This document shows, in pieces, positions 21,030 to 29,852 of a stretch of DNA of 64,000 nt. A program made the position numbers and the translations under genes. This DNA is from Salinibacter grassmerensis. Lineage in GTDB: Bacteria > Bacteroidota > Rhodothermia > Rhodothermales > Salinibacteraceae. Under the pieces are notes generated by a model that saw only the letters and a program-made list of their open reading frames with translations, ran no database searches and was not told the origin of the DNA. Numbering within the stretch: position 1 is the stretch's first letter; each line of letters opens with the position of its first letter. The stretch lies in the NCBI RefSeq assembly GCF_947077765.1, contig NZ_CAMTTF010000008.1:1-64000 (forward strand), in the 5' to 3' direction.

Positions 21030-22583
21030 ATGTCGCGATCCAATTTGCCGTTTGGGGAGAGGGCGGCGCTTATTGCGGGGCTCCTGATGCTCACAGTGGG
21101 GATAGGAAAAACGGCCGGCGCCCAGCCGGTCACCGAGCCCCAGTCCACCCGGGCGTATATCCAGTCCGTCGTCACCGACACGATCGACGCCGCCCCGTAC
21201 ACGGGCGCACTTTGGGGCATTGAGGTGACCAACGTGGAGACGGGCAAGCGCCTGTTTCAGCACAATCCGGAGCAGCTGTTCACGCCCGCCTCCACCACCA
21301 AACTCCTAACTGCGGTGGCGGCCCTCCGCCGGCTGGGCCCTTCGTACCGGTACGAAACGGGGCTTTACGTGGACGGGCTGGTGCAGAATGGCGTCCTGCG
21401 CGGGAACCTGATCGTGCGGGGGAGCGGAGACCCGACGCTGGGCGGCTATGCCCAGCGGGACGACCCCACGGCGGTCTTCCGGGACTGGGCGGACTCGCTG
21501 CGGGCGGCCGGCATCACGCGCATCGAAGGCGACATTCTGGGGGACGACGACCCGTTCAGCGACGTGCCGCTCGGGGACGGATGGAGCTGGAACGACGTGC
21601 CCTACTCGTACGCCGCAGAGGTCAATGGACTCGTCTTCAACGGCAACACCATTGACCTGGAGGTGCGGGGCCGTGAGGTGAGCGCACCCGGTCGCGTCAC
21701 CTGGTCGCCCTTCGAGACCGACTTCGTTCGGGTCCGCAATCAGAGCCGAACTGTGCCGCGAGATTCGACGTCCGACGAGGAATACGACCGTCCCTTCTCA
21801 GAAAACACCTTCACGGTCCGCTCGCGAATCCATCCGAACGAGGTCCAGGAGGAGACGCTCACCATCACCGAGCCGACGAACTATTTTGCCCACACGCTGC
21901 GGGCCGTGCTGCTCCGGGAGGGCATCTCGGTGGCGGGACAAGGGCGAGACGTGGATGATGCGCCCCTCAAGCCGCACTACGAGGCCGACTCAGTGCGGCG
22001 GGTCGGGACGTATCGATCGCCCCCGCTGCGGGACATCGTACGGATAATGAACCATGAGAGCCAGAATCTCTACGCCGAGCAGCTCCTCCGCACCCTCGCA
22101 GTGGTGGGGCCCCCGGACACCACGGCCGACGACCTCACGGTGGGCTCGGCGGCGCTTGGCGCCTTGGCCGTGCGCACGGAGCTGTCGGAGGTGGGCATCG
22201 ACACCAGTCGGGTTCGGGTCGTGGACGGCTCGGGCCTCTCGCGCAAGAACTACGTGCGTCCCCGTGCCATGAGCCGACTCCTGACGCACATGTGGGGGCA
22301 GGCGCCGCCCGACCGCAGCGCGGCGTTCTACGACTCGCTGCCGATGGGGGGGCGAGAGGGCACCCTCGAGTATCGGTTCCCCCGAGGCACCGCGGCCCGG
22401 GGCGAGATGCGCGCCAAGACCGGCACGCTGACCGGGGCCAGTGCGCTCAGCGGATACGTAAACACTCCCTCTGGCACGCCGCTTGCCTTCGTGATTTTTT
22501 GCAATCACCACCTGGCCGACACGGAGGAGGTGCGGGCCGCCCAGGACGCCATCGTAAACGCGCTGGCGGAGCTCCCCCTGTAA
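21030..22583 (+). CDS. dacB: D-alanyl-D-alanine carboxypeptidase/endopeptidase, PBP4 type (S13)
   Basis: A 517-residue periplasmic penicillin-binding protein. An N-terminal signal peptide ends near AGAQ (about residue 32). The active-site triad of motifs is complete: SxxK at S88-T-T-K91, SxN at S344-Q-N346 and KTG at K463-T-G465. The long insertion between the first two motifs is typical of S13 enzymes. The protein trims or cleaves peptide cross-links in peptidoglycan. It lies 51 bases after the M20 peptidase gene, so the two exported hydrolases may share a transcript. Confidence 0.94.
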   Translation: MSRSNLPFGERAALIAGLLMLTVGIGKTAGAQPVTEPQSTRAYIQSVVTDTIDAAPYTGALWGIEVTNVETGKRLFQHNPEQLFTPASTTKLLTAVAALRRLGPSYRYETGLYVDGLVQNGVLRGNLIVRGSGDPTLGGYAQRDDPTAVFRDWADSLRAAGITRIEGDILGDDDPFSDVPLGDGWSWNDVPYSYAAEVNGLVFNGNTIDLEVRGREVSAPGRVTWSPFETDFVRVRNQSRTVPRDSTSDEEYDRPFSENTFTVRSRIHPNEVQEETLTITEPTNYFAHTLRAVLLREGISVAGQGRDVDDAPLKPHYEADSVRRVGTYRSPPLRDIVRIMNHESQNLYAEQLLRTLAVVGPPDTTADDLTVGSAALGALAVRTELSEVGIDTSRVRVVDGSGLSRKNYVRPRAMSRLLTHMWGQAPPDRSAAFYDSLPMGGREGTLEYRFPRGTAARGEMRAKTGTLTGASALSGYVNTPSGTPLAFVIFCNHHLADTEEVRAAQDAIVNALAELPL

Positions 22584-22644
22584 GCGTCCCCAGCCGTTCC
22601 GGGGCGGGCCGCCGGCTGGGGCCCTGCGCGATCCAATCCCCGCA

Positions 22645-23190
22645 CTATCCAAACAGCAACTGCACCATGTACACGGACGCCAGGAAGCCGACGAAGTCGG
22701 CGAACAGGCCGGCGGGAACGGCGTGGCGGGTGTCGCGGATGTTGACGGCGCCGAAGTAGACCGCGATGACGTAGAACGTGGTCTCGGTGGAGCCAAACAT
22801 GGTTGCGGCCATCTTCACCACGAGAGAGTCCTCGCCGTATTGGTTGATCATATCGGCCACGAGGCCCGCGGAGCCGGAGCCCGTGAGGGGGCGCACGATG
22901 CCCATTGGAAGAACCTCGGCGGGCACCCCAATGACGCCCAGTACGGGGTCGAGCACGTTCACTAGGTAGTCCATGGCGCCCGAGGCCCGAAACATCCCGA
23001 TGGCGAAGAGAATGGCGATCAGGTAGGGAATAATGGTTACGGCCACGTCGAAGCCCTCCTTGGCGCCCTCGACGAAGACCTCGTAAACCCGGACGCCTTT
23101 GATGAGGCCGTAGAGGGGGAAGCCGACGAGAAGAGCCGGCAGCACGAAGGCCGACAGCACGCCAACGATAGAGCGGATGGTTTCAAGCAT
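22645..23190 (-). CDS. spmB: Spore maturation protein B-like membrane protein
   Basis: A 181-residue integral membrane protein of the SpmB family with the nucleoside-recognition (Gate) domain. The conserved core reads PYLIAILFAIGMFRASGAMD, then GIVRPLTGSGSAGL and MAATMFGSTETTFYVIAVYFG. It is the second gene of a minus-strand pair with spmA, separated by 48 bases. In Bacillus SpmA and SpmB are needed for spore core dehydration. This lineage does not sporulate, so another transport or envelope role is implied. The end lies 61 bases from the convergent dacB gene. Confidence 0.92.
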   Translation of the reverse strand: MLETIRSIVGVLSAFVLPALLVGFPLYGLIKGVRVYEVFVEGAKEGFDVAVTIIPYLIAILFAIGMFRASGAMDYLVNVLDPVLGVIGVPAEVLPMGIVRPLTGSGSAGLVADMINQYGEDSLVVKMAATMFGSTETTFYVIAVYFGAVNIRDTRHAVPAGLFADFVGFLASVYMVQLLFG

Positions 23191-23238
23191 AGCGGTCGCA
23201 TGTGGTGCGCGTACAGGAAAAGGGAGGCGAGCCGAACA

Positions 23239-24237
23239 CTACTCGGTCGAGTCCTCGGCGTCGGCGGTGCGGTGCGGGGCCGTCGCACGGAAGTACGGAA
23301 GCCGGTGGAGGGCCAGGGTGCCGAGGATGCCGGCGATGGTCGAGAAGAGGGTCGCCAGCGTAATAGAGAAGAAGAGCTGGTTGATCTGCAGGCCCATGAT
23401 GGCCACCAAGAGCGAGGGCGGGACGAGCTGCACGCTCGAGGTGTTGAGCGCCAGCAGCATCACCATGTCGTCGCTCGCCTTCTCGTCCGACGGATTCAGC
23501 TCCTGGAGGTCCTCCATGGCCTTGATCCCCAAGGGGGTCGCCGCGTTGCCCAGGCCGAACACGTTCGCCAACAGGTTGAGGCTGATGTTGGCGAGGGCCG
23601 GATGATCATCCGGCACGTTGGGAAAGAGGGGGCTCAGAATGGGCTGCACGATGCCGGTGAGAGATTCAATGAGCCCTGCCTCCTCGCCGATCTTCACGAG
23701 GCCCAGCATGAGCCCGAGGACGCCGATCAGGCTAAGGGCGAGAGAGGCAGCCGTCTCCGCAAAGTTGAGGGCCGCCTGCGCGATGTCGTTCAGTTTGCGA
23801 AAGCGAACGGGCTCGAACTGCAGTGCCGTTTCGGTCCGGCCCACCCCGGCGGCCGTCTGTGACGCCTCCTGGAGGGTGCCGCGGAGGGCTGGATTGTCGT
23901 CCGTCGCGTGAAACGACTGAATGGTGGCGAGCGGCTCGGGAAGATCGGCGTCCGGGTCGAGTTCAATCTTCTGACCTTCCTGGGTCTGCACGAGCGTGCC
24001 GGCATAGGCCGGGTCCGGCGCCGCATCCACGTCGTACAGGTCCTGGTAAGTGGAAGAGTCGATCCGGACCTCGACCGGCTGACGGCGTGTGTCCGGCGCG
24101 TAGCCGTCGGGGAATTCGATTGCGACGGGGAGGGCGGTATCGTTCCGGAACCGGTTCTCGACCAGCTCCTGGGTGTCCACAGTCAGGGCGAACAGCAGGC
24201 TCCCGATAATGAGCCCACTCCAGATGTAGTTGAGCAT
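23239..24237 (-). CDS. spmA: Spore maturation protein A-like membrane protein with large extracytoplasmic insert
   Basis: A 332-residue SpmA homologue; the Bacillus protein is about 196 residues. The C-terminal 210 residues carry the conserved core LPNVPDD-like FPNVPDDHPALANI, LLANVFGLGNAATPLGIKAME and ALNTSSVQLVPPS. The extra length is an acidic segment of about 110 residues (roughly 30-140) inserted after the first membrane span, probably facing the periplasm. The start is the ATG at 24237; the open frame extends upstream but reads antisense to the aspartokinase gene. spmB follows directly, implying one complex. Confidence 0.9.
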   Translation of the reverse strand: MLNYIWSGLIIGSLLFALTVDTQELVENRFRNDTALPVAIEFPDGYAPDTRRQPVEVRIDSSTYQDLYDVDAAPDPAYAGTLVQTQEGQKIELDPDADLPEPLATIQSFHATDDNPALRGTLQEASQTAAGVGRTETALQFEPVRFRKLNDIAQAALNFAETAASLALSLIGVLGLMLGLVKIGEEAGLIESLTGIVQPILSPLFPNVPDDHPALANISLNLLANVFGLGNAATPLGIKAMEDLQELNPSDEKASDDMVMLLALNTSSVQLVPPSLLVAIMGLQINQLFFSITLATLFSTIAGILGTLALHRLPYFRATAPHRTADAEDSTE

Positions 24238-24420
24238 GGGCACTTTGGCGTCGTAGGGCAGGCACGAATCGCTTCTTATCATACGGACTGCCGCCCGGAA
24301 GAGAAATGGACGAGGAGTGGTGCGTCGGGGAAGTGGCCCTGGGCGGAGGAGAGGAACACTGCCCGAAAATCGGTGGTTGCAGGGCGCGATGTCTTGTTTC
24401 CTGCAGCCTGCTACGAATCT

Positions 24421-25401
24421 GTGTCTGACGTGTCGTCTCCGCCGCCAGATTTTCCGGAGCCGCCCCTCGTGGCGTTCAAGTTCGGGGGAACGTCGGTGGG
24501 CCGGCCAGGTCGGTTCCGAACCGTCGTGCGACTGATCCGGGAGGCGGCTGCCGAGGGGCGCGTCGTCGCGATCGTGTCGGCGCTCTCGGGGGTGTCGCGA
24601 CAGCTGGCGAGTGCTCTTGAGGCGGTGTCGTCCCGGGCCGACGGCACGACGGTCGTGGAGAACCTGGCCGAAACCCTCCGGGCCCGTCACGCCGAGCAGG
24701 CGGAGGCGGTGCTGAGTGCAGACCAGAAGCCCACCTACGACGCGATTCTCGACGAGCGCCTGGACGCCCTCCGATGCGCCTTCGAGCGGGTCGGGCCGGA
24801 CGCAGACGCACCCGCCGCCCGGGACGCGGTGCTCGCTGTGGGAGAGCAGCTCTCGGTGCCGATGGTGACCCTGGCACTCCGGGACGCCGGGCTCCGTGCC
24901 CCGCGGTGTGACGCCACCGAACTGGTCGTCACGGACGATACGTTTGGGGCGGCCCAGGTACAGCACGACGACACGTCCGAGCGGGTGCGCTCGTGGTACC
25001 GATCATTGGATCCGGCGGCCGTGCCCGTCGTGGCCGGGTTTGTCGGGGCCACCGAGGCCGGCAGCACCACGACCCTTGGATTTGAGGGAAGCGACTACTC
25101 GGCGGCCCTCTTCGCAAAATTTCTCGGGGCACAAGGGCTCACCCGGTACACCGACGTCGACGGAATTTACACCGACGACCCGGACGCGAACGAGGACGCC
25201 GAGCGGGTTGACCACTTATCGATGGAAGAGGCCATTGCTCGCAGTGCGTCGGGAGGGTTGGGCATGCATCCCAAGACGCTGCGCCCGCTCGCCGACGCGG
25301 GCATTCCCATGCAGGTGCGGTCCATCGTCGCGCCGGAGTGCCCGGGGACCCCGATCGTGCCGGCAGACAGCACCGCCGATGCGCTCTGGCCGATGCCGTG
25401 A
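24421..25401 (+). CDS. Aspartokinase catalytic domain without ACT domains
   Basis: A 326-residue aspartokinase that phosphorylates aspartate in the first step to lysine, threonine and methionine. The N-terminal FKFGGTSVG motif binds ATP. The substrate region EGSDYSAALFAKFLGA and the TDVDGIYTDDP and GLGMHPKTLRPLADAGIP segments match the ThrA-type kinase domain. The chain stops right after the catalytic domain, so the ACT domains that mediate feedback inhibition are absent. The start is GTG at 24421 or 24430; no ATG is available. A dehydrogenase gene follows 75 bases downstream on the same strand, suggesting a two-gene unit. Confidence 0.85.
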   Translation: MSDVSSPPPDFPEPPLVAFKFGGTSVGRPGRFRTVVRLIREAAAEGRVVAIVSALSGVSRQLASALEAVSSRADGTTVVENLAETLRARHAEQAEAVLSADQKPTYDAILDERLDALRCAFERVGPDADAPAARDAVLAVGEQLSVPMVTLALRDAGLRAPRCDATELVVTDDTFGAAQVQHDDTSERVRSWYRSLDPAAVPVVAGFVGATEAGSTTTLGFEGSDYSAALFAKFLGAQGLTRYTDVDGIYTDDPDANEDAERVDHLSMEEAIARSASGGLGMHPKTLRPLADAGIPMQVRSIVAPECPGTPIVPADSTADALWPMP

Positions 25402-25476
25402 GAGGCCAGGCCTCTGCTCCAGTGGAGGCTTTGAGCATGTCACCGTACCTTCTCTCGTCAAACTGCCGCTCTTCTC

Positions 25477-26505
25477 GTGCCGACCGACTCTCTTCGTGTC
25501 CTTCAGTACGGCCTCGGGCCCATTGGGCAGGCGGTTGCCCGGACGGTCCTCGAAAAGGAGCCACTCACCCTCGTTGGGGCGGTGGACATCGATCCGGACA
25601 AGACGGGGCGCGATGTCGCCGACCTGGTCGGCGATGATGTCTCGCCCACTGGGGTTCACGTATCGGACGACGCCGAAACCGCCCTGGCCGACGGGGCGCC
25701 CGACGTGGTGCTCCACACCACCACCTCTTTCCTGGAGGGCGTGACCGAGCAACTGCTCCGATGCGTTCGGGCCGGGGCCCACGTCGTTTCCTCCACCGAG
25801 GAGCTTTCGTTCCCGCATCACTGGTCGCCCGACCCGGCCGATCGGCTCGACCGCGCTGCACAGGAGGAAGGCGTGGCACTTGTTGGCACCGGGGTGAACC
25901 CCGGCTACGCCATGGACACGGTCCCCCTCATGGCGACGGCGGGGTGTACTGACGTGCAGGCCGTGCACGTTGAGCGGGTGGTCGATGCGGGGAAGCGGCG
26001 CGAGCCGCTGCAGGCGAAGGTGGGGGCCGGATTGTCTCCGGAGGCCTTTGAGGAGAAGAAGGAGGGGGGACCCTTCGGACACATCGGCCTCCGCGAGTCC
26101 CTACGACTGGTGGCGGACGGGCTCGGGTGGTCGCTGGAGGGCATCACGGAGGAGCTCCAGCCGGTCCGCGCCGATGAACTGGTCAACACGGGATTCCGAC
26201 AGGTGGCGGCTGGGCAGGTGGCGGGCATTCACCACACTGCCGTCGGACAGGTCGCCGGTGAGTCGCGGCTGAGCCTTGATCTCAAGATGTACGTCGGGGC
26301 GGACGAATCCTACGACACGGTCACGGTCGATGGGAGCCCGCCCATCGACCTTCGGTTCCAGGGGGGCATCTTCGGGGATACCGCCACGGTGGGCATGCTG
26401 GTGAACGCGGCTCCGCTGGTCGCCAATGCCTCGCCCGGCCTACACACCATGGCCGACCTGCCCGTGCCCCGCGCCTTCGCGACGAGCCCTGCGGTGAGTG
26501 CCTAG
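25477..26505 (+). CDS. DapB-fold NAD(P)-dependent dehydrogenase (2,4-diaminopentanoate dehydrogenase-like)
   Basis: A 342-residue protein with an N-terminal Rossmann fold (LQYGLGPIGQAVAR, GxGxxG) like dihydrodipicolinate reductase. The nucleotide-proximal segment VLHTTTSFLEGV and the VGTGVNPGYAMDTVP loop are typical of the DapB-like group that includes 2,4-diaminopentanoate dehydrogenase. The C-terminal domain differs from true DapB, so synthesis of diaminopimelate is unlikely to be its job. It begins at GTG 25477. It sits 75 bases after the ACT-less aspartokinase and 47 bases before an RluA gene. The pairing hints at an amino-acid side pathway; the substrate is unknown. Confidence 0.75.
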   Translation: MPTDSLRVLQYGLGPIGQAVARTVLEKEPLTLVGAVDIDPDKTGRDVADLVGDDVSPTGVHVSDDAETALADGAPDVVLHTTTSFLEGVTEQLLRCVRAGAHVVSSTEELSFPHHWSPDPADRLDRAAQEEGVALVGTGVNPGYAMDTVPLMATAGCTDVQAVHVERVVDAGKRREPLQAKVGAGLSPEAFEEKKEGGPFGHIGLRESLRLVADGLGWSLEGITEELQPVRADELVNTGFRQVAAGQVAGIHHTAVGQVAGESRLSLDLKMYVGADESYDTVTVDGSPPIDLRFQGGIFGDTATVGMLVNAAPLVANASPGLHTMADLPVPRAFATSPAVSA

Positions 26506-26552
26506 GAGGAGAAGTCCGGCGAACTGCTGCGTTCAAATACCCGGTCGGTCCC

Positions 26553-27251
26553 GTGACCCCTTTGCACCGCGATGAGCACCTTCTGGTTATCAACAAGCCG
26601 CCCGGACTGCTTGCCCAGCCCGATCATACCGGCGACCCGGACGTCGTCTCGCGTGGCAAAGAGATGCTGTCCGGCGAGACGGAGGGAGCGCCGTTTCTTG
26701 GACTGGTGCACCGGCTCGACCGGCCCTCGTCGGGGGTGATGGCCCTGGCACGATCGTCGGAGGCCGCCCGGCATCTGTCCCGGCAGTTTCGAGAGCGGCT
26801 GGTCGAGAAGCGGTACGTGGTGGTCGTGGAGGGCACACTTCGGGGCATCGGTTCGTGGACGGACTACATCGCGAAGCCCGACCGGCAGCCTCGGCTCGTG
26901 GACCCTGACCATCCCGAGGGCAAGCGGGCCGCGCTTGACTGGCAGGTGCTCGAATCGGACAGTGCCCGTACGCTCCTGCAGGTGACGCTCCAGACCGGGC
27001 GCCCGCACCAGATTCGCCTCCAGGCCGCGAGCCGGGGGCATCCGGTGGTGGGGGATGAGCGGTACGGTGCATCGGGCTCGCTTCCGGACCGCGCCATCGC
27101 GTTGCACCACGTCCTTCTGCGGGCCGACCACCCTGCTCACCCGCGCCGCGAGACGTTCGTGGCGCCGCCCCCGGCGGGCTGGTCGGGTGTCCTTACCGAT
27201 GCGATGAACACGGCCCTCGACCGGATGCTCGACCGCGAGCAGCCGTCCTAG
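26553..27251 (+). CDS. RluA-family pseudouridine synthase
   Basis: A 232-residue pseudouridine synthase, single-domain and without an S4 domain, so RluA/TruC-sized rather than RluD-sized. The catalytic motif HRLDRPSSG has the nucleophile at D56. It is preceded by VINKPPGLLAQ and followed by KRYVVVVEG, and the TGRPHQIRLQAASRGHPVVGD segment lies near the C terminus. The target RNA (rRNA or tRNA) cannot be told from sequence. The start is GTG at 26553. hemF follows after 89 bases. Confidence 0.9.
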   Translation: MTPLHRDEHLLVINKPPGLLAQPDHTGDPDVVSRGKEMLSGETEGAPFLGLVHRLDRPSSGVMALARSSEAARHLSRQFRERLVEKRYVVVVEGTLRGIGSWTDYIAKPDRQPRLVDPDHPEGKRAALDWQVLESDSARTLLQVTLQTGRPHQIRLQAASRGHPVVGDERYGASGSLPDRAIALHHVLLRADHPAHPRRETFVAPPPAGWSGVLTDAMNTALDRMLDREQPS

Positions 27252-27340
27252 CGTTCCGGAGAGGACCCGGGGTACGAAGACTGCCCGGCAGGGGCCTGCA
27301 CACGCCTTCCGATCTTTCGAACGAATTGCAGTCTACGACC

Positions 27341-28324
27341 ATGGGCGATGATTTTGACCGTCTTGAGACCCTCCGTGAGGACCCGCGGGACGACATTCCG
27401 ATGGCGCACCGCATGAAGCGGTTCGTCGAGGCCCTCCAGCTTCGAATCACCCGGGCGCTCGACGACCTCGAGCCGGAGACCTCGTTCGAGGTGGATCGCT
27501 GGTCCCGGGACGAAGGCGGCGGCGGTATCACGGCGGTGATCGAGGGGGGCGACGTGTTTGAGAAGGGAGGGGTCAATACCTCTGCGGTCCATGGCACGCT
27601 GCCGGAGCGGATGGCCCGCGAGTTCGACGTTGAGGAGGCGCCGTTCTATGCCACCGGTCTCTCTCTGGTGATTCACCCGTCCTCCCCCCACGTTCCGACC
27701 GTCCACGCCAACTTCCGGTACTTTGCGCTGGGCGACGACCTCATGGACCCGATAGACCAGTGGTTCGGCGGCGGGGCCGACCTGACTCCGTACTACCCCC
27801 GGCTCGATGACACCCAGCACTTTCATCAAGTGTGGAAGGACGTGTGTGATCGGCACGAGGTGGCCGACTACGCCGCCTTCAAGGACAAGTGCGACGACTA
27901 CTTTTACCTGGACCATCGAGACGAGGCGCGGGGCGTGGGCGGCATATTTTACGACTACCTTCGCGAGGACCCGGAGGGACTGTTTTTCTTCACGCGGGAA
28001 GCGGGCCGGGCCTTTCTTGAGTCATATCTTCCCATCCTGAAGCGACGCAAAGACGAGGCCTACGGAACGCAGGAAAAGGCGTATCAACGCGTCCGACGGG
28101 GGCGGTACGTGGAGTTCAACCTGGTGTACGACCGAGGGACCAAGTTTGGGCTGGAGTCCGACGGCCGCACGGAGAGCATCCTCATGAGCATGCCGCCGCA
28201 GGTGCAGTGGCCGTACGATTATACGCCGGAGCCGGGCACGCCTGAGGCCGACGCACAGTGGTACTTCACGGCCCGGGATTGGCTTTCGGTAACAGAGGCC
28301 GAGGCCCCAGCTAGCACCACGTGA
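27341..28324 (+). CDS. hemF: Oxygen-dependent coproporphyrinogen III oxidase
   Basis: A 327-residue HemF that decarboxylates coproporphyrinogen III to protoporphyrinogen IX using O2. Signatures include EKGGVNTSAVHG, the THVHANFR-like VPTVHANFRYF, WFGGGADLTPYYP, and the C-terminal GRYVEFNLVYDRGTKFGL and SMPPQVQWPYDY. The ATG at 27341 is preferred over an in-frame TTG at 27326. It opens a heme cluster that continues with hemH, a methyltransferase and hemL, all on the plus strand. Use of the O2-dependent enzyme indicates aerobic heme synthesis through protoporphyrin. Confidence 0.96.
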   Translation: MGDDFDRLETLREDPRDDIPMAHRMKRFVEALQLRITRALDDLEPETSFEVDRWSRDEGGGGITAVIEGGDVFEKGGVNTSAVHGTLPERMAREFDVEEAPFYATGLSLVIHPSSPHVPTVHANFRYFALGDDLMDPIDQWFGGGADLTPYYPRLDDTQHFHQVWKDVCDRHEVADYAAFKDKCDDYFYLDHRDEARGVGGIFYDYLREDPEGLFFFTREAGRAFLESYLPILKRRKDEAYGTQEKAYQRVRRGRYVEFNLVYDRGTKFGLESDGRTESILMSMPPQVQWPYDYTPEPGTPEADAQWYFTARDWLSVTEAEAPASTT

Positions 28325-28453
28325 AGACCCTGCTGAGAGGGCGTTTTAGGGTGAATTTCAACGCGTCTGAGGAACGGGACGAAGGGGCCACCGCTCAATT
28401 TACCAGCGTTGTCACAGCCCCAACTTCGGTCCCTGAGTTCACGCTCGGCCCGT

Positions 28454-29797
28454 ATGACTCCACTCGATACCCTTCGTGCCTATGAGCCTGGTCAGTGGAC
28501 ACGTCCCGAGAATTGTGCGTCTCAAACCCCTCTCCCGATTGACGAGGGCGACCGAGTGGGCGTGGTGCTGTTCAACCTAGGGGGGCCGTCCACACTGGAC
28601 GAGGTCGAGCCGTTTCTGTATCGCCTGCTAATGGACCCACGTCTCTTCGACCTACCGGTCGGTGGGCGGATGCGTCGGTGGCTGGCCAAGTCGGTCGCCT
28701 ACCTTCGGGGCGGAACGCTCCGTGAACGATACGAACTCATCGGTGGGGCCTCACCCGTGCCCCGTCGGGCCCAAGAGCAGGCCACGGTGCTCCAGAGCCA
28801 TCTCGACGCCCGATACGGAGACCCGGCCGGTGTAAAGTTCCGTGTGTACTCGGCGATGCGGTACGGGCGTCCGTTCATGGAAGAGGCGGCGGCCGACATG
28901 GAGGCCGACGGGGTGGACGAGGTTGTCCTGGTGCCCTCGTATCCGCAGTACTCCACCGGCACGACGGGCTCGGCCCTTGCGTACTGGAAGGCGTTGGGCG
29001 CGAGGGGGGAGCGTCCGTCCTGGCCGACGACCGTGGTGCCCGAGTACGCCGCCAATCCGAAATACGTACAGGCCCTTTCGGAGCGAATTGACGAAGCCCT
29101 GCAGCGCTTTCCGCGGCACGTGCGCGAGGAGGTTGCTCTCGTCTTCAGTGCGCACGGTGCGGTGTTCGGCACGCAGGGGCCGGGCAAAGCGCCCTACTGC
29201 TGCCACGTGCACTCGACCGTAGAGCAGGTGATGCAGCACCGAGGCCGAGACCGCCCCTTCCGGACGGCCTTCCAGAGCCTGATCGGGCCAAGCCACTGGC
29301 TCACGCCCTCCACCCCGGACACCATCGCCGCGCTCGCAGATCAGGGTCAACGGGCGGTCCTGGTCGTTCCCGTCAGCTTCGTGACCGATCACGTCAACAT
29401 CCGCTACGACCTTGACGTGGACGTGCGCGAGACAGCAGAGGCGCACGGAGTCGACTACTTCGAGGTAACGGCCGGCCTGAACACCCATCCGTTGTTCATA
29501 GAGGCCCTCGGGGAGGCCACCCTGGCCCAGCTGGACGTCCCCACGGATGCGAACCAACCCCGCCATCGGGGCGACGGGCACACTCGGGCCTATCCGCTGC
29601 GGCCCTTCCACCAGCTTCCCTGGCACACGGTCACCCGCGACGGGCCTTGCCCGACCTGTGGGCGGCAGCGGGGCGCACGCCGATGGACGCGTCCTGACCG
29701 CCCGGCCCAGCCGGAGACGTCCACCGACCGACCCGCATCGCCCCCCGACGAACGCTCGAGCCCCGCCGCGGAATCGCGGTCGAAGGAAGACTCGTAG
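28454..29797 (+). CDS. hemH: Ferrochelatase with Asn at the conserved Glu position and a C-terminal extension
   Basis: A 447-residue ferrochelatase that inserts Fe2+ into the porphyrin. Family landmarks are FNLGGPSTLDEVEPFL, the RYELIGGASP segment, VLVPSYPQYSTGTTGSA and the metal-ligand His in FSAHGAVF. The second active-site segment reads SFVTDHVNIRYDLD. In typical enzymes this is DH(I/L)ETLYE, so the conserved acidic residue after the His (human E343, Bacillus E264) is Asn here. The last 70 residues form a polar tail with a CPTCG knuckle not found in ordinary ferrochelatases. The start is the ATG at 28454. The position after hemF supports the assignment. Confidence 0.9.
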   Translation: MTPLDTLRAYEPGQWTRPENCASQTPLPIDEGDRVGVVLFNLGGPSTLDEVEPFLYRLLMDPRLFDLPVGGRMRRWLAKSVAYLRGGTLRERYELIGGASPVPRRAQEQATVLQSHLDARYGDPAGVKFRVYSAMRYGRPFMEEAAADMEADGVDEVVLVPSYPQYSTGTTGSALAYWKALGARGERPSWPTTVVPEYAANPKYVQALSERIDEALQRFPRHVREEVALVFSAHGAVFGTQGPGKAPYCCHVHSTVEQVMQHRGRDRPFRTAFQSLIGPSHWLTPSTPDTIAALADQGQRAVLVVPVSFVTDHVNIRYDLDVDVRETAEAHGVDYFEVTAGLNTHPLFIEALGEATLAQLDVPTDANQPRHRGDGHTRAYPLRPFHQLPWHTVTRDGPCPTCGRQRGARRWTRPDRPAQPETSTDRPASPPDERSSPAAESRSKEDS

Positions 29798-29852
29798 GAG
29801 CGCGACTACGGGTTGAGTCAACACGTTCTCTACATTCACCTCGTCGCTGACA

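Noticed and set aside
19299-21263. 654-codon minus-strand open frame over the M20 peptidase gene
   Set aside because: Arg/Gly/His-rich translation typical of antisense GC-rich DNA; the plus-strand M20 and PBP4 motifs are complete.
24238-24966. 243-codon upstream extension of spmA
   Set aside because: It would run antisense to the aspartokinase gene, and the SpmA N terminus is recognisable at the ATG at 24237.
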